DNA from: Euphorbia lathyris
Taxonomy: Eukaryota > Streptophyta > Magnoliopsida > Malpighiales > Euphorbiaceae
Length of the DNA stretch: 64,000 nucleotides
Assembly (NCBI RefSeq): GCF_963576675.1
Contig: NC_088913.1
Span: 83,699,001-83,763,000, forward strand
Reading direction: 5' to 3'
The notes below the pieces were generated by a model. That model worked only from the letters and a program-made list of their open reading frames with translations. It ran no database searches and was not told where the DNA came from. Position 1 is the stretch's first letter, and every line of letters starts with the position of its first letter. A program made the position numbers and the translations under genes. This document shows, piece after piece, positions 1 through 11,291 of this stretch.

Positions 1-395
1 AAGGGAAGAAGAAGGTGGGGAAGGTGATGATGAGTCACCCCCTTCTTTTTCTTATTCTTTTCTCTTTTTCTTTTATTGATTCTTTCTTCTTTCCTTCTCT
101 TTTTTTGGTTCGGGATTTTTAAAATCCCGAACAGCCCATGTCGGCCTAGCCGGCTGACCAGCCCGGCGAGCTGGGCATTGCCTAACTCGCCCGGGTTGGG
201 CGAAATTCGTTTTTTTTTTTATATATAATAGAGTGCGGGGGAACAAAGTTTGACAGCGTAAATAAACAAACGAGATTAAAATTCGATTAACCTAAACAAT
301 AAAAGAAAATAAAAACAAAAAGGAAAGGGAATGCATAATCAAATTGTTCAAACTTTGAATTAAAAACCGAGGAGAACCCGATTTCTCCCCCTTAC
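1..395. other. Flank downstream of Athila-type gag, no gene seen
   Basis: The first 230 bases are pyrimidine-rich and then GC-rich; the rest is AT-rich. In the minus-strand element that starts at 3845 this is where protease and polymerase should follow gag, but I see no protease, RT or integrase motif here. Either pol lies beyond the window or this element has lost it. Nothing else is recognisable. Confidence 0.4.
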
Positions 396-1853
396 TCAAT
401 CCTTTCTCAGGATCTTCGGATTCTTCTCCGTTGTGCTCGGGAGAGAACCCTGTGGCCTTTCCTGCCTGTCCCTATTAATCTGAGCTACCTGATTGCTCAA
501 GTCCTTGCAGAAGGCTTCGTTGTTGGCAAGCCTAGCCGAGATCTCCTTCAAAAGAGTGATCACTTCGTCAGATTCCTTAGGGTGTTGCACTGGCCCTTGA
601 TTTTACTGTTGGTATGGGGGCATGCCAAGCCCCTGCTCTCTATGCTCTTGAACAAAACCGCTAGGAGGTCGAAGCACATTTTGATTTGAATTCCCGTAAG
701 AGAGGTTCGGGTGCTGAGGCCTCCTGTAGTTGCCATTGTTGTTGTTGTTGTAGGAGTTGTAGTTGTTGGGGTTGGAGTTGTTATAGTTCTGATTGTATCT
801 CGGCTGCCCCCCAACATAGTTGACCATCTCCACCCCATCTCCAGCGAAAGGGCTACCTGCTTGACAATCCTTTCCATTGTGGTCGCCGCCACAGTGCACG
901 CAGGTGGGAGGTCGGCTAAGCGTAGCCAACAGTACATCCATCTTCCTACTCAAATCCGCAACAACTGGATTTTGTTCCTGTTCTTCCACAGCAAATACCC
1001 GTTGCCTTGTGGGGCCGGCGAGCTTCTGTTCTTGCCACTGCACACTCTTTCTGGCCAGCTCGTTAATCATGTCATATGCCTCTGTTGCTGTCTTTCTAAA
1101 CAAATCTCCACCCGCTGCGGAGTCTACAATGGCTCTGTTGGTGGGTGTTAGTCTGTGATAGAAGACGCTTACTAACTGATGCTTGGGTATGTCATGATGA
1201 GGGCACATGCGCAACATTTTTCTGAATTGAGTCCAAGATGTGTGGAGCGCCTCATGCTCGGGTTGGTGGAAGGATGTGATCTCACCCCTGAGCATTGTTG
1301 TCTTCGAGGGAGGGAAGTAGTAGGACAAGAATTCCTTCTCCAACCCTGCCCATGTCGTGATTGAACCGGGCTCCAGTGTTCTCAGCCATTCCAAAGCTTG
1401 CCCGATCAGAGAGAATGGGAACAGTTTCAGTCTAGCAGCATCTTGGGGAACCCCATTGGTCCTTGCGGTGTCTGCGCACATTAGGAAGCGATCCAGATGA
1501 TCATTTGGGCTCTCATGTGCTTCTCCTCCAAACAGTCCGGTTTGTTGGATCAAATGAATTATACCAGACTTGATTTCGTATGTATTCGCCGGAATGTTTG
1601 GAGCAGCAATGCCGGACAGATGCTGGTGTCGGTGCGGTGCCAGGATCTCACTCATCAGACGAGTGTCATTTTCTGGTCCGGTGTTCTCAGTATCCCGCTC
1701 ATTGTTCCGTTCATTGTCAGTCATCTTGATAGGCTTGATAGGCTCGATGATCTCGTCTTGTTTCAGCTTTCCGATCTGTTTGCTCATGCGAAGAGTACGT
1801 TCAAGTTCAGGGTTAAGAGGGACACACGGTATTTTCGCTGATCTCGTAGGCAT
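396..1853 (-). pseudogene. gag: Athila-type Ty3 gag, one internal stop
   Basis: Capsid/nucleocapsid protein of a Ty3 retrotransposon. The likely start is the ATG at 1853 (MPTRSAK), although the frame is open upstream to about 2027. The central part has the plant retrotransposon gag signature: LKLFPFSLIGQALEWL, then PGSITTW, then LEKEFLSYYFPP and a TSFHQ segment. A zinc-knuckle-like CVHCGGDHNGKDC follows; its spacing is one residue shorter than the classic CCHC. Next comes an Asn/Tyr-rich low-complexity stretch. A TAA at 603-605 interrupts the frame, which then continues about 68 codons to 396. It lies directly downstream of a tRNA-Asp primer site and LTR. The lineage (Athila) is inferred from motif style and primer type. 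Confidence 0.8.
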
Positions 1854-2210
1854 ATGCTGAGAAAAGGTAAATACAGAAATAAATGAAAGCTGAAGAGGAA
1901 TCATACACATCATACAGTTTTGTACAAATATAATAACGGTATAAATAAACACATACAGACACGTACAGATGAAGTTGATAACTACCTGTTCGTACAAACA
2001 AATATGAACAAGTGTCAGTATAAACAAGAACGGTTATCATAAATGAGTATGTATAAACATGTGTATATAAACAAGTATAGACGGTATAGATTCGTATGAA
2101 CAAGTATCATGATTATAAACACGTATATATGATATTAACAAAGGATATATTCACAAAGAATGCCTAAACTAACAAGTCGACCTTTGGTTCGATATTGCAG
2201 AAGAAATAAA
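1854..2210 (-). other. 5' leader of the Athila-type element
   Basis: AT-rich leader between the primer-binding site and gag, full of degenerate GTATA/TAAACA repeats. No separate gene is seen; the open frame above the gag ATG runs into it without a better start. Confidence 0.5.
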
Positions 2211-2228
2211 TCCCCGGCAACGGCGCCA
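2211..2228 (-). other. Primer-binding site, tRNA-Asp type
   Basis: On the minus strand this reads TGGCGCCGTTGCCGGGGA, complementary to the 3' end of plant tRNA-Asp including CCA. It sits 6 nt inside the LTR end at 2235, the normal place for the minus-strand primer site. It fixes the element's orientation (minus) and identifies the LTR as the 5' one. Confidence 0.88.
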
Positions 2229-3140
2229 AAAACTTGATGCGGTTTCTGCGAAACCTCACTAAGGGATAAGTGTACCCCGTCGTTATCAAGTAATAAATTT
2301 CTGGTTTAAGTCCAGGTTATCGTCCATAGGATTTATTTCTGCAAGTATCAAGCTACTCGGTCTCGGATGTTATCTAGGCTTAGGGGGTTTTGAGTTTGGT
2401 TTGTTTAATTAATCTACTCCTAGGTTGAATTATGCTAATCCTAGCTAAGTTATCTAATTCTAACTAAATTACTTTACCCCTAATTGATCTTTCATTAATG
2501 AAACTATTCGAAGGAACATGGTATGAACGATAATAATCAAGATAGATTTCAAGTCTATTGAATAAAAACCTAATATGAGTCACTTATATTCAAGGCGATT
2601 AACCCTACTTACCCTCCTGAGGTTCCTAGCGCGTGATTCCCTAAGGCCGAAACTAGGTCTAAGGCTCAGTAAATTGGCGCTTAATCAACTAAGAGGTTGT
2701 CAATCTCCTAGGCTCTGACTAGGTCAGATTCAGCTCGCAATATGTGCCTACTAGATTTTGGGGCTTTTGAATGAGTTAAACCAATTGAATAAAGCGTAAG
2801 ACAGAGATTAGACAAATAATCATAGAACAAAACAAGAGCTAAATTGTTATTAAAGGCGAAGATAATTGTCACAAGATACAATAAGTCAAGTTCGGCAACT
2901 GTATCAAAGAGTACAAACATGGAAAGATAAAAGGAGATACAAAAATCCCTTTCAGGGAACCTGTTTACTCTGCAGCCGGCGACTTGATCTTAAGGACGGA
3001 CCTTGGTAATTCCTCGGTAGAAAGCTTTGAAGGAGCTTCAATGGAGGTTGAGGAAGATGGAGAAGATGAAGAGGAATTACAAGGGGAAAGCTAAAATAAT
3101 TTACAAAAACGAAAGATATCTAAATTACAATGAAGAAATC

Positions 3141-3150
3141 CTATTTATAG
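3141..3150 (-). promoter_or_regulatory. TATA box of the Athila-type LTR
   Basis: Minus strand reads CTATAAATAG about 700 bp into the LTR, in a region otherwise poor in such motifs. Transcription would start near 3115 and run towards gag. Confidence 0.6.
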
Positions 3151-3261
3151 TCGCGTCTCGGGCCTCGTTTTGATCTATTTTCGTGTCCTTGTTAGTGTAG
3201 GAAGACATGGGGCCGAACGTGGCTTCGTGGGGGCGGAATTGGTCTTTTTGACCAATTCCCG

Positions 3262-3450
3262 CAGGGCTGCTCGCCGAGCAGGGCAGGCTGCTCGGCGAGC
3301 AGGGCTGCTCGCCGAGCAGGCGCCTGCCGGCCGAGCAGGCGCCTGCTGGCCTGCTCGGCGAGCAGGCTCCTGCTCGCCGAGCAGGCCTGTGGCGACCTGC
3401 TCGCCGAGCAGAAATGGCCCACAGGGCCTTGCTCGCCGAGCGTTTTCGCC
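3262..3450. repeat. Palindromic CTGCTCGCCGAGCAG array in U3
   Basis: About eight copies or half-copies of the self-complementary GCTCGSCGAGC core are packed into 190 bp of an otherwise AT-rich LTR, 110-300 bp upstream of the TATA box. Each unit can form its own hairpin and they can pair with one another. The open frames here on both strands are by-products of this composition. Confidence 0.8.
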
Positions 3451-3845
3451 CGGGGCGTGCTCGAATCTCACCGATTGTCCTCTAAGTCCCTTTTTCGCCC
3501 GAACTTACACATGCACACGTACAAAAACTCCGGAAAACATTAGTCCAAAATCCAAATTGATCCGTCAATCGCTTATTTTGAGCAAACGCTTCGCTTGGTG
3601 CGACTTTTGACGGACCAATCAGCTTCAAAAGATAACAGAATCCTAACATGCATGCTATTTCGGCCGTATTTGCCTAAATTGATCACAAAACGAGCCTAAA
3701 TGACGAAAAGTAAATAGAACGTTTCCAATTCCTAATTAACTCACACAAAAGCATTTAAATGCGAGAATTACTCGCTTATTAACCAAATAACTCTAAAACC
3801 CGTCATAAAACCGTACCCAAAGATAGGGGTTTTTGACCCCTATCA

Positions 3846-4427
3846 GCTGCGAACACGCGATATGCCACTTCTGATGAAGTTAAAATGCTGTTTGCTCAGC
3901 TTCACACCGAGCAAATCAAAACCAACGAGCAAATGGTCTCCTATTCTCAATGCTCAGTGGAGCAAATTGGTGAGGCAGTTCGTCTGCTGAACTTAAACAA
4001 ACAAGAGATGGACACCGATGCGATGAAGCAAAATGAAATTCTGACCACTGTGCAACGAACGTTTACTCATGTACATCACAACAACGTTCAGCGCCAATAC
4101 TATGACACTGCCTTGCTAAAGACATTTCATCAAGTTGTTGCTGGTCTGTCTGAAGCACTTACCTGGATAGGTAAATCTCAAGCTTTCATAGTAAGCATGA
4201 TCAGCGCTGTTGAACTCAATATACCCGCCGAGGTATCAGATGATGGAATTGCTATTTTTGACGGAGTCAATGAAAGCGCTGATAGACTTAAGGCACTGTC
4301 CACAGAACTGACAAAAGCCATCTTAACTGATTCCTTTAGGATTCCTCCTCCCGATGCTGACAAAACGGGGGAGAAAGCTAGAACACAGCATGAGCGTAGT
4401 CAGCCACAATCTAAGAAAAAGAAATAG
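3846..4427 (+). pseudogene. 3' part of SIRE-like element protein, 5' end cut off
   Basis: Open frame from the Athila junction to the TAG at 4425-4427. The protein is a clear homologue of the C-terminal third of the reading frame ending at 9413. Shared blocks include EQI(S/G)EAVRLLNL, NAQRQYYDxALLK, SITWVGKSQ and DDGIPVFDGxNES, followed by PPPD and a Lys-rich tail. It is mostly helical with heptad-like runs, so probably coiled coil. The N-terminal part lies on the far side of the Athila insertion. Many substitutions separate it from the 9413 copy, so the two interiors are old relatives. Function unknown. Confidence 0.75.
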
Positions 4428-4930
4428 AAGTAGGCTAGATCAGTTTATGCTATGATTGTGTAATCCTGTTTTCTTTTAGCCTATCTTTTCTTGTATACTG
4501 ACTACTTATATTAATATCAATACTTGCATCCTTTTATCCAATACATGAGTTATGAGTTATTCAATATGATGCTGAGTATTAAGTCATTATGTATCTTCAA
4601 TCATATCCAATGCTGATAATATGTTTGACGTTGACTTCATGTTTATAAAACATTGTCTTATAAAACTCATTGAACAACAAATTACTCAGCGCCCTCTGAA
4701 TGTTAAAAGCTTCCGCTTAAACACTGAGTAAATAGAATATGTTTCATGAGCTGGCCTATATATGAAAACTGACTTACTCGATTAAACCTTTAAATGTTTA
4801 GAGTAATACTAAGTCAGTGGCTCAACCCTTACGGGGGAGTTTGCTAAGCTATAATAGGTCAACTATCGTGGGGGAGCTCAATACTGAGTTCTTCGCTGAA
4901 TAGTTTTGCCAACATCAAAATGGGGGAGTT
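4428..4930 (+). other. 3' untranslated region and polypurine tracts
   Basis: Non-coding tail of the first internal region. GGGGGAG-type purine tracts occur three times at roughly 60-bp spacing, near 4832, 4871 and 4921. The last one, AAAATGGGGGAGT, abuts the LTR at 4931, the usual plus-strand primer position. Several tracts before the LTR are typical of SIRE-type Copia elements. Confidence 0.65.
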
Positions 4931-6268
4931 TGTTGAAACACCTTTCCACATAATTTTGATTTGACAAAATTGTTTAAGTGTAATTAAAATATATTCTAAA
5001 CACACTAAGTTTAAATGCTTTGATTTATTCTACTAATGTGTTTGTTCAATGTTGAGTTAAATTGTTTATAAGACACAAGGATTAAAAGGCCCAAGCCCAA
5101 TACGGAAGTCAAAGCCCAAGTCAAACAGTTTAAGGCAACTCGGCCCGCGTATGTCAAAACGCTGTCGTTATGAACAAAACACAGCTCAGCGGAAGAAGGA
5201 TCTATAAGACCTTCCTGGAACAACTTCGGGACAAAGCTGCTGAGTTGATTCGACAAACAATACAAGACAGCAGCTGGCTAAGAACAACTTCCAGACAAAG
5301 TATTTCCACTTTTGGTAAAGTTCAGAAGACACAGTATGCTGTCTAGTTGACATTACCATAAATGGAGAGACATTCTGCCGAGCTGACCAAAAGCTGACCG
5401 AGGACAGAAGATACTCAAATCTGATTGGCCGAGAGCTCTGAGCAAGTCAGGATGACAACGACAGGAAGCTGTTTCCCTCCAACGGTTATTTCAAAATTCG
5501 AAATGACCGATGTGTTCAGACGTCTCTATAAAAAGGGCCATCCAGATACTTCACAAGACACAGAACTTGATCAAGCCATTACGCTGACCAAATCTCTACG
5601 CAAAGTTCTGCAAGAAAAAGCAAAGCAATCTTACACCAAATTTCATATCATTTGTATCAAAGTCTAGAGTGATTATTCAATCATCTAAGGTGTCTTAGCA
5701 ATCGTTGTTTAGGACAAACACTTATCATTTCTAGAGATTAGAAAGGAGAGGCTGAGTACTCGGTTATAGTACTCAGCAAGAGATTAGGATTGAGTAGAGG
5801 TATAGAGGAAGGTACTCTTGTTATACTCAGTTGCTAAGATTGTAAAAGGTTTGAGGCTCTACCTTTAAAGAGCTCAGTAGAGGATTCGAAATCTCGGAAC
5901 GTGTTCCGGGGACAGGACGTAGGCTTGGAGGCCGAACCTGGATAAATCTGCTAAGTAACATATTTCTAACCTTTAACTCCTTTATATATTTATTGCTTGC
6001 TTAAACAAAAACTGACCAAGTAAAGAGGTCAAGCTGAGTTGTGCGCATTGAATATCTGAGCTCAGGAATAGACTCTAAGTGCTATCTCCTGACTCAAGTA
6101 AAGAAACTGACCTAGTCACTAGTTGACTAAGCCAGTATCTTTCTATTCACTCAGCGCCGCTGTCCAAACCTTTTTCTCACGAAAAAGAAGCCTGCCCTAG
6201 CTTAAAATTTTTAAATAGTTCCTAACCCCCCCTTGGAACTATACTTGTAACGTTATAAGGGACCAACA
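4931..6268 (+). repeat. LTR shared by two SIRE-like units (1338 bp)
   Basis: Starts TGTTGAAACACC directly after a polypurine tract and ends GGGACCAACA. The same sequence, diverged and 1332 bp long, recurs at 9957-11288. It is simultaneously the 3' LTR of the 3846-4930 interior and the 5' LTR of the 6269-9956 interior. That LTR-interior-LTR-interior-LTR arrangement arises from unequal recombination between LTRs. Inference: SIRE-like Copia, from the tract and end sequences; no polymerase is present to prove it. Confidence 0.85.
5527..5534 (+). promoter_or_regulatory. TATA box in SIRE-like LTR
   Basis: TATAAAAA followed by GGGCC, at the same place in the LTR as TATAAATAGG at 10561 in the partner copy. 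Conservation of position between two diverged LTRs supports a real LTR promoter. Confidence 0.6.
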
Positions 6269-6279
6269 CTCGACACCTC

Positions 6280-6288
6280 TATAAATAG
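6280..6288 (+). promoter_or_regulatory. Second TATA box just inside the interior
   Basis: TATAAATAG lies only 12 nt after the LTR end, exactly where a primer-binding site should be. A pyrimidine-rich leader follows and the first ATG is at 6389, 109 nt downstream. This resembles a free-standing promoter for the internal ORF, separate from the LTR promoter. No TGG-starting primer site is seen at 6269-6290. Confidence 0.45.
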
Positions 6289-6388
6289 TGGACGAATTCC
6301 CACTTGTACCTCTTTACGCTTAGAAATTTCTGGTATTAAAATTCTCTCTTCTCTAAAATCCCAAACTTCTCAAATTTCTCTAAGGATC

Positions 6389-9300
6389 ATGTCTAACGAT
6401 TCTCAGAATGTCTCCGGTGCCGGTTACGACGACAACCGCTCCGATGAAAATCCTCCATCTCTTGCTCAGCAGGAATATAGCGAGACTCCCACCAAGTCTC
6501 AAGAAACTAGTCAGCGTGACCACTCTAAGTTCACTACACCGAGCAAGAAAACCAAGGCTGACCAAGCTACCTCTTCGAAAGGGAAACAGAAGCAGGATAA
6601 AGGAAAGTACCTACTCTCTGGTTTACGAGAGTGTGAGGGGGTATAAGGTTGACCACTCTCGCTGGTTTTCGAAGGGATTTGTGGAAGCTGAGAAACCCTT
6701 CTGTGAGTGGATCTCAAAGAACGGCTGGACCGAGCTGTTCTCGACTCGAGAAGCCACCTATCCTGAGTTAGTGAAGGAGTTCTATGCTAACCTCAGAGCC
6801 GCTGATGATGACCAGGAATACATGGTCACCAAGGTTAAAGGGAAAGATATCTTCATCAACCCTTCTTACCTTGCCTCACTGCTAAAACTGAAAAACGAAG
6901 GAGCAAAACTTTGCAAATCAGGTGACCAAGATAAAATTGAGTATCCCGGTGAGTTTTGTAAACCTCCTGGTCATGTAGGGGAAATCTCGAGTACCTCCAT
7001 GGGTCAACATCAAAAGATGGCCCACTACATACTGACCAATTTCCTCTTTCCAAAGGTTAACTCCACCAACTCAGCGTCAAACTTTGAGCAATGCTTCATC
7101 TGGCACATGCTGACCTATAAGCCGATCAACATGCCAGTCTTTATAATCGGTGGGTTTCAAAGAAGTACTAGAACCCTTAGGTTAGGCTCCATTATTACCA
7201 GAATCCTCAAAGATCACAAGGTGAGCTTGGTTGAGGAAATTCACACCTGGAGTACAGAAATCACTGCGGCTGCACTGTTTGGCTTGGTCTATGGTCAACC
7301 TATTGTTCCCAAGAAAGGAAAAGGAGCCGCTGTTAAGGAAATAGAGGGAATGCTGACCAGAAAAGGGAAGAAGGGAAAGCAAGCTCAAGCTGACAAACAG
7401 GACAGAAAAAGAAAAGCTGTTCAGACCTCTTCAAAAGATGCTGGTTCTCTGCCGAAGAAGGTTCGGTTTGTGTCCAGAGGAACAAAGCCTCAAGTTGCAC
7501 AAGGTCAGGCTGAGCCTAAGTCAGTAGAAAACCTCAAAAGGCAAGCTGAGCCTGAGGAAGAAGAAGAAAAAGAGGACACTCCTGATGAGCAACCACTTAG
7601 GAAGAAGAAGAAAATCTCTTTTGGGTTAAGTCCCATCGACGTACCCCCACTTGGAGTTGTTATCTCTGAAGACTCTCATTTTGTGAGAAGTCAGGGCATT
7701 GTTCTTGAGAAAAACCCCACTGACCAAGATGAAGATGAACTGGGTGGTCAGTTTGAAGCTGAGGAGACAGTGGATGCTGAGCAACATGAGATAGCGGATG
7801 TTGAGCAGCATGAACCAACCAACACTGAGCAGGTTGAAGAAGAAGCTGAGCCAACAGCAAATGATCATGCTGATCAAGGGGCACCTTCACCTACTGACTC
7901 GATTGAGTCCATTCCTGTTGACCCCTCTCCTCAAAAGACTAAGAGATTAAGGAGACTTAAGAAGAAGGCACATAAATCCCCTGTCATTGATCTTATGGGT
8001 GACTCCCCACTGCGGGATCCGATCACTGACCTCTCAGATATGCAGTTCAAATTCTTCTCAAATCCCACTGAGTCTCCACCAGACCAACAGGAAAAGCAAG
8101 CCTCTGTTTCTTAACCTTAGGAACATGCCGACTCAATTGCTCCTCTAAGCCAAGGTGATACCGAGCAAGTGCTCGAAGTTCCTGCTCCTCAACATGTTGA
8201 GCTAGCTAAGGAAATACCTGCTCAGGTCAGTGCTGAAACACCTCAACCTCCTCAAACCAGTCAGCTTCAGCCTGACTCTGAGCAAGTAGATAATTCTGTC
8301 GATCATCCTCTTCCACAACCACAAGTGCAGAATATCAACCAGTCAGCTCATGCTGGCAATCTAAACTCAAGTCCAGCCGCTGATCATGCTGGTCCTTCAA
8401 ATAATGAATTGAACCAAACACCTCCTCCATCCGGTTTTATTCATATTCCGGCAACTGGGTCAAACAATGATGGATCCTATGCTTATCTGAATGCTACTGA
8501 GTCTGGTCGAAGAATCATTGACTCAGCTCAAGCTCTACTCCAGGACCTCCATTAAACCAATACCGACGCTGCTGGGTCAGTTCCTGTTGAGCCAACTCAA
8601 CTTTCATCTGTCACTCAGCTTCTCACAGAAATTAAAGGTCTTAAAGATCTTCTGAGTGTCATGACTTCACTCCAGTCTCAACAGCCCAAGCAGGAATCAA
8701 TAACAAAGCTGGCCGAACTCCAGCTGACAATAGTCAATCACATGAACTCTCTTCAGGGTCAACTTCAAAACCCGTCAGCTGCGAACTCCTTGTATGCAAC
8801 TTCTGCTGAAGTTCATCAACTCTTCAACCAGCTTCAATCTGAGCAAGCAAGAACCAACGAGCAACTCTCTTCCTCCTCCCAATCTTCCATTGAGCAAATT
8901 AGTGAGGTTGTTCGTCTACTCAACTTGAGTAAGGAAGAGATGGAAGCTGACCAACTCAAGACGAATGAAATTCTGAAGTATTCTCAAGTCACTTTCAACC
9001 ATGTGCGCCACTCGAATGCTCAACGTCAGTATTATGACTCGGCTCTGCTTAAGATGTTTCATCAAGCTTTTGTCATGCTGACTGACAGTATTACCTGGGT
9101 TGGGAAGTCTCAAGAATACATCCTGAGTATGCTCAGTGCCTCGGCTATCAGGGTTCCCCGTGAAATCTTGGATGATGGTATTCCTGTTTTTGATGGTATA
9201 AATGAAAGCACGCGCAAGCTTAAGGCATTCTCTGTTCGGTTAACTCATGCTGCCCTCAACGATACCTTCATTCCTCCTCCTCCCGATGGTGGAAAAATGG

Positions 9301-9413
9301 GGGAGAAAGAACAAGCTCAAAGAACTCAGCAAACAGGAGAAGCATCTGGAAGTCAGCAGAAATCAAAGGGAAAAGCGAAAGAGCATTCTGCTCAAGTCAG
9401 CAAGAAAAAATAG
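6389..9413 (+). pseudogene. 'Putative plant transposon protein' type ORF, about 1000 codons
   Basis: The ATG at 6389 opens a Ser/Lys-rich N-terminus. A frameshift near 6600-6615 moves the frame, which then runs to 9413 except for stops at 8112 (TAA), 8118 (TAG) and 8553 (TAA). Residues about 80-310 resemble the plant 'putative transposon protein' domain (SRWFSKGFVEAEKPF, WTELFSTRE, YPELVKEFYANL, CFIWHMLTYKP). A long Lys/Glu/Pro-rich disordered middle follows, then a helical C-terminal third shared with 3846-4427. There is no gag, protease, integrase or RT motif. All three stops are one C-to-T change from Gln codons. Such ORFs are known downstream of pol in large plant retrotransposons; their role is unknown. 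Confidence 0.75.
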
Positions 9414-9956
9414 CTTGACTAGGATTGCTAGACTTAGATTTTATTTTTAAAACTTGTAGTCTTTTCCTTATGTATTTTGCTGTGCTGGCCATTAATACAA
9501 AACTATGCATGCATCTACCTTTTTCAAAACTGACTAATCTTATGTGATGCTTACTTATGTTTTGTGCTGAATATTTAACGTATCTTCATTGAATCAACTG
9601 TGTTATGTGCTTACATTGCTTCATGATTGTCTGCTGTGTTGATCTATAACTTGACCTGTTTTATATGTCTTCTTAACTAAAACTCATTGAACAAAGATAT
9701 ACTTAGCGTACTCTGTTATCTAAATCTTCCACTCATCTTAACTGAATTAATTAGAATATGTTCCATGAACTGACCTATTTCTGAAAACTGACCTTAGACT
9801 TACTTGATTAAACCTTGAAATGTTTAAAGTAAAACTAAGTCATTAGCTCAACCCTTACAGGGGAGTAACTTGAGAAAAACAAGGTCAACTATCATGAGGG
9901 AGCTCAACACTGAGTTCCTTACTGAATATTTTTGTCAACATCAAAATGGGGGAGTT
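9414..9956 (+). other. 3' untranslated region and polypurine tracts
   Basis: Counterpart of 4428-4930, with the same blocks in the same order: CTCAACCCTTAC, purine tracts, then AAAATGGGGGAGT ending at 9956 against the LTR. No coding potential is seen. Confidence 0.65.
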
Positions 9957-11288
9957 TGTTGAAACACCTTTCCACATGATTTTGATTTGACAAAATTATT
10001 TATGTAAATGATAAAAATATTCTAACACATTAAATTTAAATGCTTTGATTTATTCACACTAATGTGTTTGTTCAATGTTGAGTTAAATTGTTTTATAAGA
10101 CATTAAGATAAAAAGCCTAAAGGCCCATAAGAGGAAGTCAAGCCCAAGTCAACAGATCAAGACCTCACGGCCTAGAAGACAAAACGCAGTCGTATCAAGT
10201 AAAACGACAGCTCAGCATGAAGAAGGATCGAGAAGCCTTCCAACAAAAGCTTCAAGACGAAGCTGCTGAGTTGAACGACAAGGTAGTCAGGTCAGCGGCA
10301 GAACAGAACTAACTTAGAGACAAAGTATTTCTACTTTGGGTAAAGCTCAGAAGACGCAGTAAGCTGTCTAGATGACTTTACTATAAATGGCGAAACATTC
10401 TATTCATCTGATGAAAAGCTGCTGAGCACTGCCGTAGACAGAAGATACAAGAATCTCATTGGCCAACGACACTGAGCACGTCCAGAGTGAAGGCGACAGG
10501 AAGCCGTTTGACTCCAACGGTTATTTCGAAATTCGAAATCACCGGTGTTCGAAGTGTCACTATAAATAGGCCTTTCAAATGCTTCATTCGATGCAGATCT
10601 TCAATCAAGTCGAAACGCTGACCAAATTCATACTTGAAGTTCTGTGAGAAAAGCAAAGCAAACCTTACACCAATTCCAATCTTTGTGTAAAAGTCTAGAG
10701 TGAATTCATTCATCTAAAGTGTCTTAGCAATTGTTGTTTAGGACAAACACTTATCATTTCTAGAAGAATAGAAAGGAGAAGATGAGTACTCGGTTATAGT
10801 ACTCAGCGGTAGGTATAGGAGTGAGTAGAGGAATAGAGGAAGGTACTCTTGTATACTCAGCTTCTATTGTAAAAGGTTTCGTGCTCTACCTTTAAAGAGC
10901 TCAGTAGAGGATTCAAAAAGCTCAGAACGAGTTCCGGAGACTGGACGTAGGCGGAGAGGCCGAACCAGGATATGTCTGCTGAGTAACATATTTCTAACCT
11001 TTAAACTCCTTTATATATTGCTTGCTATTAAAACTGACTAAGTAACGAACTCACGCTGAGTTAAGTGCACTAAGAAGCTGAGTTCAGGAATAGACTTGAG
11101 TGCTATCTCCTGACTCAAGGAAAGAAGCAGACTTAGTCACCAGTTGACTAAGCTTGTGTCTTAAATCTACTTAGCGCCGCTGTGTAAACCTTTTCTCAAA
11201 GAAAAGAAGTCAGCCTTAACGGATAAAATTTTAAATAGTTCCTATCCCCCCCTTGGAACTAACCTTGTCACGTTATATGGGACCAACA
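9957..11288 (+). repeat. 3' LTR of SIRE-like unit (1332 bp)
   Basis: Starts TGTTGAAACACC and ends GGGACCAACA; homologous end to end with 4931-6268 but with many substitutions and small indels, so this unit is not recent. The open frame of a different element ends only a few bases to the right (11292), so 11288/11289 is the true right border of the array. The matching left border and target duplication are outside the window. Confidence 0.88.
10561..10570 (+). promoter_or_regulatory. TATA box in SIRE-like 3' LTR
   Basis: TATAAATAGG, positional match of the TATA box at 5527 in the sister LTR. Confidence 0.6.
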
Positions 11289-11291
11289 TCC

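Larger units (their letters stand above)
2235..3845 (-). repeat. 5' LTR of the Athila-type element (1611 bp)
   Basis: Bounded by TG...CA. Read on the minus strand it begins TGATAGGGGTCAAAAACC at 3845 and ends CGCATCA at 2235, just before the primer site. The right edge is confirmed because coding sequence of an unrelated element starts at 3846. The partner LTR lies left of the window, so neither the target duplication nor the age can be read. It has a TATA box at 3141-3150 and a palindromic GC array upstream of it. Confidence 0.85.

Noticed and set aside
3170..3610. Ala/Arg-rich open frames on both strands of the Athila-type LTR.
   Set aside because: Same cause: the GCTCGCCGAGC array codes ARRAG-like repeats in several frames.
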